DNA of 64,000 bases from Candidatus Mycobacterium wuenschmannii (GCF_030252325.1 NZ_CP126981.1:1798001-1862000); one strand, 5' to 3'; counted from the stretch's first letter, positions 9,789-21,414 are shown. A program made the numbers and translations. The notes: generated by a model from the letters alone, not told the origin.

Positions 9789-12451
9789 TTGAGCCCGGCC
9801 AGCCTGGCGGCGATCCGCTCGGTGTCCTCGCGCGCGACGCGCTGTCGCTCACGCTGCTTTTCGACGACCTTTTCCGGGGCCTTGGCCATGAACTCGTCGT
9901 TGCCCAGTTTGGCTGTGGTCTGGGCCAATTCCTTCTGCGCGGCGGCCAAGTCCTTCTCTAGGCGGCGACGCTCGGCCGCGACGTCGATGGTGCCGGAGGT
10001 GTCGAGTTCGACGATGACGATGCCGCCCCTGAGCCCGACTTCCAGTGCCGCCGACGGGGTGAAGTCCGCGGCCGGCTCGGTGATCCACGCCAGCGACGTG
10101 ACGGCGGCAATCTGGGTGCTCAGGTCGGCGGTGTCGATGCCCGACAACCGGGCGGGCACCTTCTGCCGGTCGGCCAGCCCCTGGTCGCTACGGAACCGGC
10201 GGATCTCGGTGACCAGCTTCTGCATGTCGGTGATCCGTTGCGCCGCAACGGTATCCAGCGCAATGCCGGATGGCTGCGGCCAGTCGGCGATCACGACGGA
10301 CTCGCCACTGGTCAGCTTCTTCCACAACGTCTCGGTGACGAACGGGATCACCGGGTGCAGCAGCTTGAGCAGCGCGTCGAGTACCGCGGCGAGCACCGCG
10401 GTGGTGTGCGCGTCGTCTGCGCCCAACAGCTGCACCTTGGCCAGTTCGAGGTACCAGTCGCAGAACTCGTCCCACGCGAAGTGGTAGAGCGCTTCGCACG
10501 CGCGACTGAACTCGTAGCTGTCGAACGCCGAATCCACTTCGGCGCGAACCTCTTCCAGTCGACCCAGGATCCAGCGGTCGGCATCGGTCAGCTCGTCGAG
10601 GCCGGGAAGTGGCGCCGGGGCGGCACCGTTCATCATCGCGAACCGGGTGGCGTTGAACAGCTTGGTGGCGAAGTTGCGCGACGCACGGGCGGCGTCCTCA
10701 CCGATGGACAGGTCACCGCCGGGGTTGGCGCCGCGGGCCAGGGTGAACCGCAGCGCGTCGGCACCGAACATCTGGACCCACTCCAGCGGGTCGATGCCGT
10801 TGCCCTTGGACTTGCTCATCTTCCGGCCGAACTCGTCGCGAATCAGGCCGTGCAGGAACACGTTCTGGAACGGCACCTGCGGGCCGCGCGCGCCGTCGAG
10901 CGTGATGACCTCGTCGCCACCGACGAAGGTGCCGAACATCATCATCCGGGCCACCCAGAAGAAAATGATGTCGTAGCCGGTAACCAGAACGGTTGTCGGA
11001 TAGAACTTCTCGATCTCGGGAGTGCGGTCCGGCCACCCCAGCGTGGAGAACGGCCACAGCGCGGAGGAGAACCAGGTGTCGAGCACGTCGGGGTCCTGCT
11101 CCCAGCCCTCCGGCGGCGTCTCGTCCGGTCCGACGCACACCTTCTGCCCGTCGGGCCCGTGCCAGATCGGGATGCGGTGGCCCCACCAGAGCTGCCGCGA
11201 GATGCACCAGTCGTGCATGTCGTCGACCCAGCCGAACCAGCGCGGCTCGAGACTCTTGGGGTGAATCACGGTGTCGCCGTGGCGAACCGCGTCCCCGGCC
11301 GCCTTGGCCAGCGACTCGACCTTGACCCACCACTGCAGCGACAGCCGCGGCTCGATCGGCTCGCCGCTGCGCTCCGAGTGGCCGACGCTGTGCAGGTACG
11401 GCCGCTTCTCGGCGACGATGCGCCCCTGGGCGGCGAGTTCCTCGCGGATCTTGACCCGCGCCTCGAACCGGTCCTGCCCGTCGAACTTCGTCCCGGTATC
11501 GGCGATCCGGCCCTTGGTGTCGAGCATCGTGGGCATCGGCAGCTTGTGCCGCAGCCCGATCTCGAAGTCGTTGGGGTCGTGGGCGGGTGTGACTTTGACT
11601 GCGCCGGTGCCGAATTCGGGGTCGACGTGCGCGTCGGCGACGATCACGATGTCGCGGTCGAGGAACGGGTGCGGCAGCGTCGAGCCGACCAGCGCGCGAT
11701 ACCGGTCGTCGTCGGGGTGGACGGCGATCGCGGTGTCACCGAGCATCGTCTCGAGCCGGGTGGTGGCGACCACGATGTGCGGCTCGTCGTCGTTCATCGA
11801 GCCGTAGCGGAACGACACCAGCTCGCCTTCGACGTCGGAGTACTTGACCTCGAGGTCGGAGATCGCGGTCTCGAGCACCGGCGACCAGTTGACCAGCCGC
11901 TCCGCCTGATAGATCAGCCCGGCGTCGTACAGCCGCTTGAAGATCGTGCGGACCGCCCGGGACAGCCCGTCGTCCATGGTGAAACGGTCCCGGCTCCAGT
12001 CGACGCCGTCGCCCAGCGCGCGCATCTGCCAGCCGATGTTGCCGCCGGTTTCGCGCTTCCAGTCCCAGACCTTGTCGATGAACAGCTCGCGGCCGAAGTC
12101 TTCCTTGCTCTTGCCGTCGGCGGCGAGCTGTTTCTCCACCGCGATCTGCACCGCGATGCCGGCGTGGTCCATCCCCGGTTGCCACAGCACCTCGTAGCCC
12201 TGCATCCGCTTACGCCGGGTCAGCGCGTCCATCAGCGTGTGATCCAGCGCGTGACCCATGTGCAGCGTGCCGTTGACGTTGGGCGGCGGCAGCACGATCG
12301 AATAAGCGGGCTTGCCACTGGTCGGATCGGCGGTGAAATACCCGGCATCGATCCAGCGCTCATAGATCTCGCGCTCTACGGCGCCCGGATCCCACGCCTT
12401 GGGCAGGTCATCTGCCCGCGAGTCGGCGGCGCGTTCTGGGCTTGTCGTCAC
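9785..12451 (-). CDS. valS: Valyl-tRNA synthetase
   Basis: This class I synthetase charges tRNA-Val and has an editing domain against threonine. The 888-residue protein shows the HIGH signature as HMGH within [15 protein letters not shown] (about 55-69), the KMSKS signature within [11 protein letters not shown] near 550, and the large CP1 editing insertion between them. It ends in a coiled-coil arm of about 65 residues rich in Lys, Glu and Arg, characteristic of ValRS. It starts the valS-folC-DUF4233-ndk run, with 4-nt overlaps at the first two junctions. Confidence 0.97.
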   Translation of the reverse strand: MTTSPERAADSRADDLPKAWDPGAVEREIYERWIDAGYFTADPTSGKPAYSIVLPPPNVNGTLHMGHALDHTLMDALTRRKRMQGYEVLWQPGMDHAGIAVQIAVEKQLAADGKSKEDFGRELFIDKVWDWKRETGGNIGWQMRALGDGVDWSRDRFTMDDGLSRAVRTIFKRLYDAGLIYQAERLVNWSPVLETAISDLEVKYSDVEGELVSFRYGSMNDDEPHIVVATTRLETMLGDTAIAVHPDDDRYRALVGSTLPHPFLDRDIVIVADAHVDPEFGTGAVKVTPAHDPNDFEIGLRHKLPMPTMLDTKGRIADTGTKFDGQDRFEARVKIREELAAQGRIVAEKRPYLHSVGHSERSGEPIEPRLSLQWWVKVESLAKAAGDAVRHGDTVIHPKSLEPRWFGWVDDMHDWCISRQLWWGHRIPIWHGPDGQKVCVGPDETPPEGWEQDPDVLDTWFSSALWPFSTLGWPDRTPEIEKFYPTTVLVTGYDIIFFWVARMMMFGTFVGGDEVITLDGARGPQVPFQNVFLHGLIRDEFGRKMSKSKGNGIDPLEWVQMFGADALRFTLARGANPGGDLSIGEDAARASRNFATKLFNATRFAMMNGAAPAPLPGLDELTDADRWILGRLEEVRAEVDSAFDSYEFSRACEALYHFAWDEFCDWYLELAKVQLLGADDAHTTAVLAAVLDALLKLLHPVIPFVTETLWKKLTSGESVVIADWPQPSGIALDTVAAQRITDMQKLVTEIRRFRSDQGLADRQKVPARLSGIDTADLSTQIAAVTSLAWITEPAADFTPSAALEVGLRGGIVIVELDTSGTIDVAAERRRLEKDLAAAQKELAQTTAKLGNDEFMAKAPEKVVEKQRERQRVAREDTERIAARLAGLK

Positions 12452-12489
12452 GCGTCGATTCTAGGAAGTCCTGATGTATGCGACGAACA

Positions 12490-12506
12490 CCGCCCGTCAC
12501 GGGCGG
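12490..12506 (-). terminator. Terminator-like hairpin after the DUF937 gene
   Basis: The 7-bp arms CCGCCCG and CGGGCGG around TCA form a strong hairpin. It begins 7 nt past the stop of the DUF937 gene and lies before the valS start. There is no T tract, which is common for mycobacterial intrinsic terminators. Confidence 0.5.
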
Positions 12507-12512
12507 GCAGGA

Positions 12513-13082
12513 CTACTTCTTGTTGCCGAACAGTCCGCCGAGGATGTCGCCAGCCTTGGAGCCGAGCGCGTTGCCCAGCACGGTGCCCAACGACTTGTTG
12601 CCGCCGGCCATCCCGCCGAGGATGCTGCCGAGTACGTCGTTGAGGCCGCCGGACGACTCCTGCTTGGCCGGCTCGCTCTTCTGGCCGAGTTGCTTGCCGA
12701 CGTAGGCCAGCACGATGGGCGCCAGGATCGGCAACAGTTGCTTGAGCAGGTCGCTGTTGCCACCGCCACCGCCGGCCAGCGCGCTCGCGACCTGTCCGGC
12801 GTCGTTGCCGCCGAAGATCTTTGCGATGGCCTGCAGGCCGTCAGCCTCGTTGACGTCGCCGAGGCTCACGCCGCCGTCAAGCAGGCCGCTGGCCGCGTGG
12901 TTGTCGGCCGCCGACTCGATGCTGCTGGCGTGGTCGGGGTTTTGGGCATTTTCCTGCAGGCCGCCGACGAGCACCGGGACGAGCAGTTGCACCGCCTTGT
13001 TGACTTCGCTTTCGTCAGCGCCGATCTTGCTGGCGATGTCACTCGTGGGAATCTGAGACAGAAGATCTTCTAGGCCAGACAT
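12513..13082 (-). CDS. DUF937 protein
   Basis: This 189-residue protein has the DUF937 repeat architecture: a short helical N-terminus (MSGLEDLLSQIPTSDIASKI), then LLKQLLPILAPIVLAYVGKQLG, and a Gly-rich C-terminus (VLGSILGGMAGGNKSLGTVLG). Its function is unknown. I chose the ATG at 13080-13082, which has AGGTGG 8 nt upstream, over an in-frame GTG at 13092-13094 whose position leaves no room for that site. I do not recall an equivalent at this position in M. tuberculosis. A terminator-like hairpin follows the stop, so it is probably monocistronic. Confidence 0.8.
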   Translation of the reverse strand: MSGLEDLLSQIPTSDIASKIGADESEVNKAVQLLVPVLVGGLQENAQNPDHASSIESAADNHAASGLLDGGVSLGDVNEADGLQAIAKIFGGNDAGQVASALAGGGGGNSDLLKQLLPILAPIVLAYVGKQLGQKSEPAKQESSGGLNDVLGSILGGMAGGNKSLGTVLGNALGSKAGDILGGLFGNKK

Positions 13083-13182
13083 GGACCCGTCCACCTAACG
13101 TTGCTGGGATGGTGTGCTGCTGAGATGACACTAGCCCAGCTGATCTTGTCCGACAGGGGTTCTTCCAGAGCGAATCGGTGCG

Positions 13183-14442
13183 TCAGCGGTGCATCAGCCG
13201 GGCGGTCTCCAGCGAGACCTCGGCGGCCGGGAATCGGGCCAGCAGTGCGTCGCCCATGGCCGCCGCGGGCGTCAGCACTCCGCGCAGGTCGGTGAGCGCG
13301 CCGCGGTCCAGCGCCAGCGCCAGCCCGCTCTCCCCCAGCAGCACCGCCGTGGCCTTGTAGCCCGGGTCGCCGCGTTGCGCCATGGTCGCGACGTAGCGCG
13401 CCCCGGAGGTGGTCTTGGTGTACGTCTCCACCTTGTAGAAGCCCTTGTCGCGGACGGCTTCGCTGGGTCCCGTGCCGGGTTTGGGCATGGCCCGTTCCAC
13501 TAATTTGCGTGGCAAGAAACGGAAGTAGCGGCTGCCGATGGCCGACGTCGCGTTGCCGATTCCGTTGACGACGGCGGAGGCCACCGGTGCCAGCGCCGAC
13601 GACCCGAGGCTCATGTGTTCGCTGTACTCGAACCGTCGCCCGTACACCCAATCCTGTAAGGCGTTGCTGCGCCGAACGATTCGCGTGTTAGCCGGCGCCA
13701 TCATGAAGCCGGCCGTCCACAGCCCGGTCAGTTCCGGCGCGATCTGACGGCCGCGGCGACGGCGCAGGTCCGGCTGGGCGCCGAGTTCGGGTTCGGCACC
13801 GCGGTCTGGGCTCAGGGTGTACGGGTCGATGAATTGGCGACGCACGTCGGCATCCCGGGACGTCGAGTCCAGCACCTCCAGCATCGACGCCATGGTGCCG
13901 CCGGACAGCCCGCCGGAGAACGAGCGCACCACCAGGTCGGTGGTGGTGAGTTCGCCGGCGCCGTCCTCCAGCGCCCGTCGGTAGAGCGCGTAAACAGTGA
14001 GATCCGAAGGGATGGAATCGAATCCGCAGGAGTGCACGATTCGCGCACCGGTGTCATGGGCCTGCTTGTGATACAGGTCGATGCTCTCGCGGATGAAGGG
14101 TGACTCACCGGTCAGGTCTGCATAGTCGGTGCCCGCGGCCGCGCACGCGGCAACCAGCGGCAGGCCGTACCTGGTGTAGGGGCCGACCGTGGTGACCACG
14201 ACCTGGGTCTGCGCGGCCATCGCATCCAGCGTCTTCGGCGACGTGGCGTCGGCGGTGATCAGCTGCCAGGATTGCGCCGACTCCCCCAGCGTGTCCCGGA
14301 TCGCACGCAGTCGATCGGTCGAGCGGCCGGCCAGCGCGATGCGCGCGTCACCGCCCGCGCGGGCCAGGTATTCGGCCGTCAGCTTGCCGACGAAGCCGGT
14401 CGCGCCGTACAGGACGATGTCGTATTCGCGCGTTGCACTCAC
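13183..14442 (-). CDS. Saccharopine dehydrogenase-like (trans-acting ER family) protein
   Basis: This 419-residue protein has the length of Rv2449c. It begins with a Rossmann fold (YDIVLYGATGFVGKLTAEYLA) and continues TTVGPYTRYGLPLVAACAAAGTDY, the typical saccharopine-dehydrogenase-like NAD(P) domain. True lysine-pathway activity is unlikely in mycobacteria; relatives have been linked to lipid reductions, but the substrate here is unknown. The start is GTG at 14440-14442, overlapping the stop of the S9 peptidase by 4 nt. Reading further upstream would only translate the peptidase gene out of frame. Confidence 0.85.
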   Translation of the reverse strand: MSATREYDIVLYGATGFVGKLTAEYLARAGGDARIALAGRSTDRLRAIRDTLGESAQSWQLITADATSPKTLDAMAAQTQVVVTTVGPYTRYGLPLVAACAAAGTDYADLTGESPFIRESIDLYHKQAHDTGARIVHSCGFDSIPSDLTVYALYRRALEDGAGELTTTDLVVRSFSGGLSGGTMASMLEVLDSTSRDADVRRQFIDPYTLSPDRGAEPELGAQPDLRRRRGRQIAPELTGLWTAGFMMAPANTRIVRRSNALQDWVYGRRFEYSEHMSLGSSALAPVASAVVNGIGNATSAIGSRYFRFLPRKLVERAMPKPGTGPSEAVRDKGFYKVETYTKTTSGARYVATMAQRGDPGYKATAVLLGESGLALALDRGALTDLRGVLTPAAAMGDALLARFPAAEVSLETARLMHR

Positions 14443-16436
14443 AGCCGCGACGCTACCCCGAGCGCTTCTGGCCATTCCGAGCTTTCCCCCAGCACGTGCT
14501 CGGCCAGGAACGCGAACACCGACTGGTACCAGATTTTGGTGTGCTGCGGCGCGATCACCCAGTGGTCCTCGGTGGGGAAGTACAGAAACCGGTGCGGACT
14601 GCTGCCGTCGTCGCCGGCGGGCAGCGCCGAGTTGGCCAGCAACTCGTACCAGAGCCGCAGGCCCTCGCCGATCGGCACGCGATAGTCCTTGTCGCCGTGG
14701 ATCACCAGCATCGGCGTGCGAATGTCGCCGACGAAGTGGTGTGGCGAGTTGTCCGCGGTCATCTCCGGCGTCATCTCGCGCCGCCAGTAGTAGGCGGTGT
14801 CGGTGGTGGGCCCGAACTGGTCGAGCGCCCACAGGCTGGCGTGCGTCACGATCGCGGCGAATCGATTGGTGTGGCCTGCAATCCAATTCGCCATGTAGCC
14901 GCCGAATGATCCGCCCATCGCCGCGATCCGCGTCGCGTCGATGCGCGGGTGCTCCAGCGCCGCATCGGTGGCCGCCATCAGGTCGTCGTAGGGCGGCCCG
15001 CCCCACGCGCCCCAACCGCGCTGGATGAATTCCTGTCCGTAACCGGTCGAAAGGGCCGGATCGGGCAGCAGCACCGCATAGCCGCGGGCCGCCATCAGCC
15101 ACGGGTTCCAGCGCCAGGTCCAGCTGTTCCAGCTGCCCAGCGGCCCGCCGTGCACCCACAGCAGCAGCGGCGCGGGATGTTCGCTCTCGGGCAGGACCAG
15201 CCACGACCGCACCGACGCGCCGTCGGCGGTCGTCGTCGCCACCTCGGTCAAAGTGCCCGGCAGCGCGGGCAACTCGACACAAGGCAGCACTGTGATCGCG
15301 CCGCCGGGTTCGATGCGCACCGGATGTGGCGGCGCCGCATAGGAACTCCGCAACGCAAAGAGCACGCCGCCGGGCGCGGCGAGGACGTCGGTGTAGCCGA
15401 AGTCGTCGGCGGTGAGTTGGGTGACCGCGGAGGTCGCGACGTCGACGCTGAAGACTGGCGCACGACCGTTCTGATCCGCGGTGACAATCAGCGCCGTGCC
15501 GTCGGCGGCCCAGGTCAGCGAGCTGGGCCGACGGTCCCACCGCTCCGCGACCGGTTGGCGCTCATCGCCGAATCGCAGGTATTGCAACGTCATTCGTGGG
15601 GCGCTGTGCGGAGTGGAGATGGTGTCCCGGGTGAAAGCCACTGCGTGCCCGTCCGGCGAGATCGCCGGTTGCTCGAAGCTGGCGTCCGGGTCGTCGGCGA
15701 TCACGGCGCTGTCGCCGGTGGACAACTCGATGCGCACCAGCACCGACCGCTGCGTGGGGCCGGGACCGCTGACGCGCCAGGTCGTCACGAGAAAGCTGCC
15801 GTCGGGGCTGACGTCGAACCCGGCCTCGAGCAGCGCGGTGCCGGGATCCGGTGTCAGCACGCGGGACTCGCGCACGTCGAGCAGGCGGAGCTCGTCGGGG
15901 CCAATGTCCTTGTTCCAGAACCGAACTGGATAGTCGGTGTGCAGGATCGCCGTCACCCGGCCGTCTTTGCGCAACTCGCGCAGACGACGGTCGTCGTCGG
16001 CGTCGCGCGCCGCGGGCAGCATCGCGGCGCCGATCACGGTCGCGTCGGCGGCACGGGCAGTGCGCACCGCGCTGATGCCGCCGGGCATGTTCGCGATTTC
16101 GAACGCCTCGCCGCCGCTCGCCGGCAGTCGCCACAGCGAGGCCGGCGGCTTGGCCTCGTCGGAGGTCGCGGCGGCGGCCCGCGACGAGAGGAACAGCAGG
16201 TCGTCGTCCCCGGTGAAGGTGGGCGACGTTTCGCCGTTCGTGCTGTGGGTCAGGCGGTGCGCCGGTCGTCGGCCGGCCGGATCGAGTTCCCAGATGGCGC
16301 TGATGTGCTCGGACTGTGTGTCGTTGAGAGCGGCAACCGTGGCCACCACCCGTGACCCGTCCGCCGACACGGCGAGGCCGGAGACGCGTGGCAGCGCGAG
16401 GTAGTCGTCGAGGCTGTCGAATGCCGTTGCGGTCAT
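14439..16436 (-). CDS. S9-family peptidase (prolyl oligopeptidase/acylaminoacyl type)
   Basis: This 665-residue protein has an N-terminal beta-propeller-like region (about 1-400, with repeated strand segments such as VSPDGSFLVTTW and ISPDGHAVAFTRD). The C-terminal alpha/beta-hydrolase domain carries the serine in MGGSFGGYMANW near residue 508, the aspartate in VIHGDKDYRVP and the histidine in FPTEDHWV. No signal peptide is visible, so it is probably cytosolic. I chose the ATG at 16434-16436 just before the conserved N-terminus. An open frame upstream only mirrors the rpfE repeats. I do not recall a counterpart between Rv2449c and rpfE in M. tuberculosis. Confidence 0.88.
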   Translation of the reverse strand: MTATAFDSLDDYLALPRVSGLAVSADGSRVVATVAALNDTQSEHISAIWELDPAGRRPAHRLTHSTNGETSPTFTGDDDLLFLSSRAAAATSDEAKPPASLWRLPASGGEAFEIANMPGGISAVRTARAADATVIGAAMLPAARDADDDRRLRELRKDGRVTAILHTDYPVRFWNKDIGPDELRLLDVRESRVLTPDPGTALLEAGFDVSPDGSFLVTTWRVSGPGPTQRSVLVRIELSTGDSAVIADDPDASFEQPAISPDGHAVAFTRDTISTPHSAPRMTLQYLRFGDERQPVAERWDRRPSSLTWAADGTALIVTADQNGRAPVFSVDVATSAVTQLTADDFGYTDVLAAPGGVLFALRSSYAAPPHPVRIEPGGAITVLPCVELPALPGTLTEVATTTADGASVRSWLVLPESEHPAPLLLWVHGGPLGSWNSWTWRWNPWLMAARGYAVLLPDPALSTGYGQEFIQRGWGAWGGPPYDDLMAATDAALEHPRIDATRIAAMGGSFGGYMANWIAGHTNRFAAIVTHASLWALDQFGPTTDTAYYWRREMTPEMTADNSPHHFVGDIRTPMLVIHGDKDYRVPIGEGLRLWYELLANSALPAGDDGSSPHRFLYFPTEDHWVIAPQHTKIWYQSVFAFLAEHVLGESSEWPEALGVASRL

Positions 16437-16467
16437 CCGTCGTTGGTAACACACGCTCTGGAGACGC

Positions 16468-16506
16468 CAACGGCGGTGGCGGGCATGAGCCCGGCCACCG
16501 CCGTTG
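16468..16506 (-). terminator. Strong hairpin between rpfE and the S9 peptidase gene
   Basis: A 17-bp stem is formed by CAACGGCGGTGGC plus GGGC pairing with GCCC plus GCCACCGCCGTTG. It has an ATGA loop and a single bulged G. It follows the rpfE stop by 15 nt on the minus strand. There is no T tract, so it may act as a terminator or as a 3'-end stabiliser. Confidence 0.6.
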
Positions 16507-16521
16507 TGAGCGAAGCGTTGG

Positions 16522-17827
<1,306 letters not shown>

Positions 17828-18388
17828 CTAGGCCTCGACGAGCGAGGCCACGTCGGCGAGAACGACTCGCTGCGAGTCGACCCGGGCGATCAAAGCGGAG
17901 ACATCTCGCTCCCCGGCGGCGACGAGATCGTCTACGACAGAAGCCAATTCGGTCTTGTACACCGCCGCCAGATAATGGTTCTCGCCGTCCCACGGCAACA
18001 CGATGCCGGCATCGACCTGAGCCGCCCGGGCGACCAGCACGTCGATCACGTCGGCGCGCAAGAGCTCGGCATCCGTGGCCGCCACAAACGCATACGCGGC
18101 ACCAGAATCCGCGGCGGCACGCAGCCCGCGCCCGATCGCGGAGAGCTGTCCGTGGCCGCGGACATCGTCGCGAACCAGTTGCGCCGGGACGTCGGGCACG
18201 GACTGACCCGGGGAGGTCACGACGAAGATCGGTTGGCAGCGCTCCGCCAGGACGCTCACGACGTGCTCGACCGCCGTGGTGTGCCCGCCGGTGACCTGTT
18301 TGAGCGCCTTCGCGCGGCCCTGCCAGGGCGATGCGCCGGCAGCCAACACCACACCGGCGAGCGAGGCCGGCTTACCCGTAGCGGTCAT
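17828..18388 (-). CDS. MobA-like molybdenum cofactor guanylyltransferase, motif-weakened
   Basis: This 186-residue protein matches the position and middle part of Rv2453c (MobA), which attaches GMP to molybdopterin. The nucleotidyltransferase fold is recognisable: LAGVVLAAG at the N-terminus, ALRAAADSG-type helices, then VLPWDGENHYLAAVYKTELA. The loop that normally reads LAGG-x-S-x-RMG-x-DK is altered to LAAGASPWQGRAK. The lysine is kept, but RM and the Asp before Lys are gone. The C-terminus stops before the usual Asn-containing motif. The gene lies 1 nt from korB. Activity is doubtful; it may have diverged to another nucleotide or sugar transfer. Confidence 0.7.
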   Translation of the reverse strand: MTATGKPASLAGVVLAAGASPWQGRAKALKQVTGGHTTAVEHVVSVLAERCQPIFVVTSPGQSVPDVPAQLVRDDVRGHGQLSAIGRGLRAAADSGAAYAFVAATDAELLRADVIDVLVARAAQVDAGIVLPWDGENHYLAAVYKTELASVVDDLVAAGERDVSALIARVDSQRVVLADVASLVEA

Positions 18389-18389
18389 G

Positions 18390-19469
18390 TCAGTTCACAG
18401 TCCAGGTGTCACGGCCGCGCAGCAGCGACTGCAGGGCGGCGCCGTCGGAGGGCTTGGATTCTTGCGCGGCCTGGATCTGCGACCGCGCAGCGTCATCATA
18501 GGTGGGCCGGCTGACCTGACGGAAGATGCCCATCACGGTGTGCTCCAGGTTCTGTTGCGAGAGCCGGGACAACGCAAAGGCGTAAGCGGAGTCGTCGGCG
18601 TGCGCATCGTGCACCACGATCTCACTGGTAGCGACGTCGGCGGTCTTGGCGACCTCGAGGCCGTAGCCGGACCGGACGACGCAGTATTCACCGTTGGCGC
18701 CGAACACAATCGGCTCGCCGTGGTGAACGTTGATCACCCGCTCCTCGGCGCCCTCCTTGCGCAGCGCGTCGAACGAGCCGTCGTTGAAGATCGGGCAGTC
18801 CTGCAGGATCTCCACGAGCGCGGAACCCCGGTGCTCGGCAGCGGCCCGCAGCACCTCAGAAAGTCCCTTGCGGTCTGAATCCAGCGCCCGCCCAACAAAA
18901 CTCGCCTCGGCGCCCAGCGCCAGCGACACGGGATTGAAGGGCTGATCCAGCGAGCCCATCGGCGTCGACTTGGTGACCTTGCCGACCTCTGAGGTCGGCG
19001 AGTACTGCCCCTTGGTCAGGCCGTAGATGCGGTTGTTGAACAGCAGGATGGTCAGGTTGATGTTCCGCCGCAGCGCGTGGATCAGGTGGTTGCCACCGAT
19101 CGACAGCGCGTCGCCGTCACCGGTGACCACCCACACCGAGAGGTCCTCACGCGAGAGCGCCAGCCCGGTCGCGATCGCCGGCGCGCGACCGTGGATCGAG
19201 TGCAGGCCGTAGGTCTCCAGGTAGTACGGGAATCGGCTCGAGCAGCCGATGCCGCTGACGAAGACGATGTTCTCGCGCCGCAATCCCAACTCGGGCAAGA
19301 AGTTTCGCATCGTGTTGAGGATGACGTAGTCCCCACAGCCCGGGCACCAGCGGACCTCCTGGTCGCTGGTGAAGTCCTTGGCCTTCTGCGGTTGGTCCGT
19401 GGTGGGCACCCGGCCGTGTCCGGACAGCATGTCCGTGAGGCCCAGGTCCGTGCCGATCAGGTCAGTCAT
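18390..19469 (-). CDS. korB: 2-oxoglutarate:ferredoxin oxidoreductase beta subunit
   Basis: KorB binds thiamine diphosphate and, with KorA, converts 2-oxoglutarate plus CoA to succinyl-CoA using ferredoxin, an alternative TCA-cycle step in mycobacteria. The 359-residue protein shows EVRWCPGCGDY near residue 50, GIGCSSRFPYY, and the ThDP motif GDGDALSIGGNH ending in NNRIYGLTKGQ. I chose the ATG at 19467-19469, 4 nt after the korA stop and with AGG upstream. A TTG further up at 19490 would overlap korA. It pairs with the upstream korA as one operon. Confidence 0.95.
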   Translation of the reverse strand: MTDLIGTDLGLTDMLSGHGRVPTTDQPQKAKDFTSDQEVRWCPGCGDYVILNTMRNFLPELGLRRENIVFVSGIGCSSRFPYYLETYGLHSIHGRAPAIATGLALSREDLSVWVVTGDGDALSIGGNHLIHALRRNINLTILLFNNRIYGLTKGQYSPTSEVGKVTKSTPMGSLDQPFNPVSLALGAEASFVGRALDSDRKGLSEVLRAAAEHRGSALVEILQDCPIFNDGSFDALRKEGAEERVINVHHGEPIVFGANGEYCVVRSGYGLEVAKTADVATSEIVVHDAHADDSAYAFALSRLSQQNLEHTVMGIFRQVSRPTYDDAARSQIQAAQESKPSDGAALQSLLRGRDTWTVN

Positions 19470-19473
19470 TCGC

Positions 19474-21414
19474 CTAGCTCCCTGCTCCAACCGTGGCCGC
19501 CGCCAACCTGGCGACCATCGTCTTGTCTTGCTCGATTTCGGCCAGCGTTCCGCCCAGCGCCGCGCGGATGACGCGCCCGACCTCGTCGGCCAGGAACGAC
19601 ACCCCCTGCACCTTGGTCACCGACTGCACGTCGACCAGATATTTCCCGCGCAACAGCAGCGCCAACTGACCGAGGTTCATCTCCGGGCACACCACCTGCG
19701 GGTAGCGTCGCAGCACCTCGCCGAGGTTGGCCGGGAACGGGCGCAGGTTGCGCAGGTGTGCGTGGGCGACCTTGATGTCGTTGCGGCGCGCGCGTCGGCA
19801 GGCCTCGCCGATCGGGCCGTAGGAACTGCCCCAGCCGATCAGCAGCAGTTCGGCGTCACCGGTCGGGTCGTCGACTTCGAGGTCGGGCACCGTGATGCCC
19901 TCGATCTTGGCCTCCCGCAACCGGACCATCAGGTCGTGGTTGGCCGGGTCGTAGGAGATCGCGCCGGTCCCGTTCGCGGACTCCAGGCCGCCGATGCGGT
20001 GTTCGAGACCGGGCGTGCCGGGGATGGCGAACAGGCGGGCCAACGTCTCCGGATCCCGTGCGTACGGCATGAACGGCTCGTCCGGCTTGGCGAAGGTGTG
20101 CTGAATGGGTTGCAGCTCATCGACATTCGGGATCCGCCAGGGCTCCGAGCCATTGGCGATCGCGCCGTCGGACAGGATCAGCACCGGGGTGTGATAGCCC
20201 ACCGCGATGCGCACGGCCTCGAGCGCGACGTCGAAGCAATCCGATGGCGAGCGGGGCGCCAGCACGGCGACCGGCGACTCGCCGTTGCGGCCGTAGAGCG
20301 CCTGCAGCAGATCGGACTGCTCGGTCTTGGTGGGTAGACCGGTCGACGGGCCGCCGCGCTGCACGTCGATGACGATCAGCGGCAACTCGGTCATGACCGC
20401 CAGACCCAGCGCCTCGGACTTCAGCGACAAACCCGGACCGGACGTACTCGTCACGCCGAGCGCACCGCCGTAGGAAGCGCCCAAAGCCGCACAGATGCCG
20501 CTGATTTCGTCCTCGGCCTGGAACGTCATGACGTTGAAGTTCTTGTGCTTGGACAGCTCGTGCAGGATGTCCGACGCGGGCGTGATCGGATAGCTGCCCA
20601 ACATCACCTGCAGGTCGGACACCTGGCCCGCCGCGACGATCCCGTAGGCGAGGGCGGTGTTACCGGAGATCTGGCGATACTCCCCGGGCGGCAGCTTGGC
20701 GGGCGCCACCTCGTAGGTGACGGCGAAGGCCTCGGTGGTCTCGCCGAAGTTCCAGCCCGCCTTGAGCGCCAGGACGTTGGCCTCGGCGATGTCGGGTTTG
20801 CGGCCGAACTTCTCTCGGATGAAGCGCTCGCTGGACTCGAGTTCGCGGCCGTACATCCAGGACAGCAAGCCCAGGGCGAACATGTTCTTGGCGCGCTGAC
20901 CGTCCTTCTTGGTGGCGCCGATGACTTCGACGGCGCCGAGCGTCAGCGTGGTCATCGGGACGGCTTCGACCTTGTAGTCCGACAGCTCACCGGTCTCGAG
21001 CGGGTTGTTCTCGTAACCGACCTTGGCGAGGTTGCGCTTGGTGAACTCGTCGGAGTTCGCGATCACCAGGCCGCCGATCGGCAGGTCGATGATGTTGGCC
21101 TTCAACGCCGCCGGGTTCATCGCAACCAGCACGTCGGGCCGGTCGCCGGCGGTCAGGATGTCGTAGTCGGCGATCTGGATCTGGAATGACGAGACGCCGG
21201 GGAGCGTGCCCTGCGGTGCCCGGATCTCGGCGGGGTAACTCGGCTGGGTGGCCAGGTCGTTGCCGAAAAGCGCTGCCTCCGAAGTGAATCGGTCACCCGT
21301 CAGCTGCATGCCGTCGCCGGAGTCGCCCGCGAAACGAATGACGATCTTTTCCAGCTTCTCCGGCTTCTTCCGGCCGGGGCGCGCCGTGTCGGCTCCGTTT
21401 CCGTTCGGACCCAC
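19474..21414 (-). CDS. korA: 2-oxoglutarate:ferredoxin oxidoreductase alpha subunit (gamma domain fused)
   Basis: This 646-residue protein begins with the gamma-type domain (IVIRFAGDSGDGMQLTGDRF, residues 24-200). It continues into the alpha/pyrimidine-binding domain (GNTALAYGIVAAG, MLGSYPITPASDILHEL, TSGPGLSLKSEALGLAV), then the C-terminal domain (WGSSYGPIGEACRRAR). This fused form is standard in actinobacteria. The start is GTG at 21412-21414 with GGAAGG upstream. Together with KorB it acts in the cytosol in central carbon metabolism. Confidence 0.95.
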   Translation of the reverse strand: MGPNGNGADTARPGRKKPEKLEKIVIRFAGDSGDGMQLTGDRFTSEAALFGNDLATQPSYPAEIRAPQGTLPGVSSFQIQIADYDILTAGDRPDVLVAMNPAALKANIIDLPIGGLVIANSDEFTKRNLAKVGYENNPLETGELSDYKVEAVPMTTLTLGAVEVIGATKKDGQRAKNMFALGLLSWMYGRELESSERFIREKFGRKPDIAEANVLALKAGWNFGETTEAFAVTYEVAPAKLPPGEYRQISGNTALAYGIVAAGQVSDLQVMLGSYPITPASDILHELSKHKNFNVMTFQAEDEISGICAALGASYGGALGVTSTSGPGLSLKSEALGLAVMTELPLIVIDVQRGGPSTGLPTKTEQSDLLQALYGRNGESPVAVLAPRSPSDCFDVALEAVRIAVGYHTPVLILSDGAIANGSEPWRIPNVDELQPIQHTFAKPDEPFMPYARDPETLARLFAIPGTPGLEHRIGGLESANGTGAISYDPANHDLMVRLREAKIEGITVPDLEVDDPTGDAELLLIGWGSSYGPIGEACRRARRNDIKVAHAHLRNLRPFPANLGEVLRRYPQVVCPEMNLGQLALLLRGKYLVDVQSVTKVQGVSFLADEVGRVIRAALGGTLAEIEQDKTMVARLAAATVGAGS

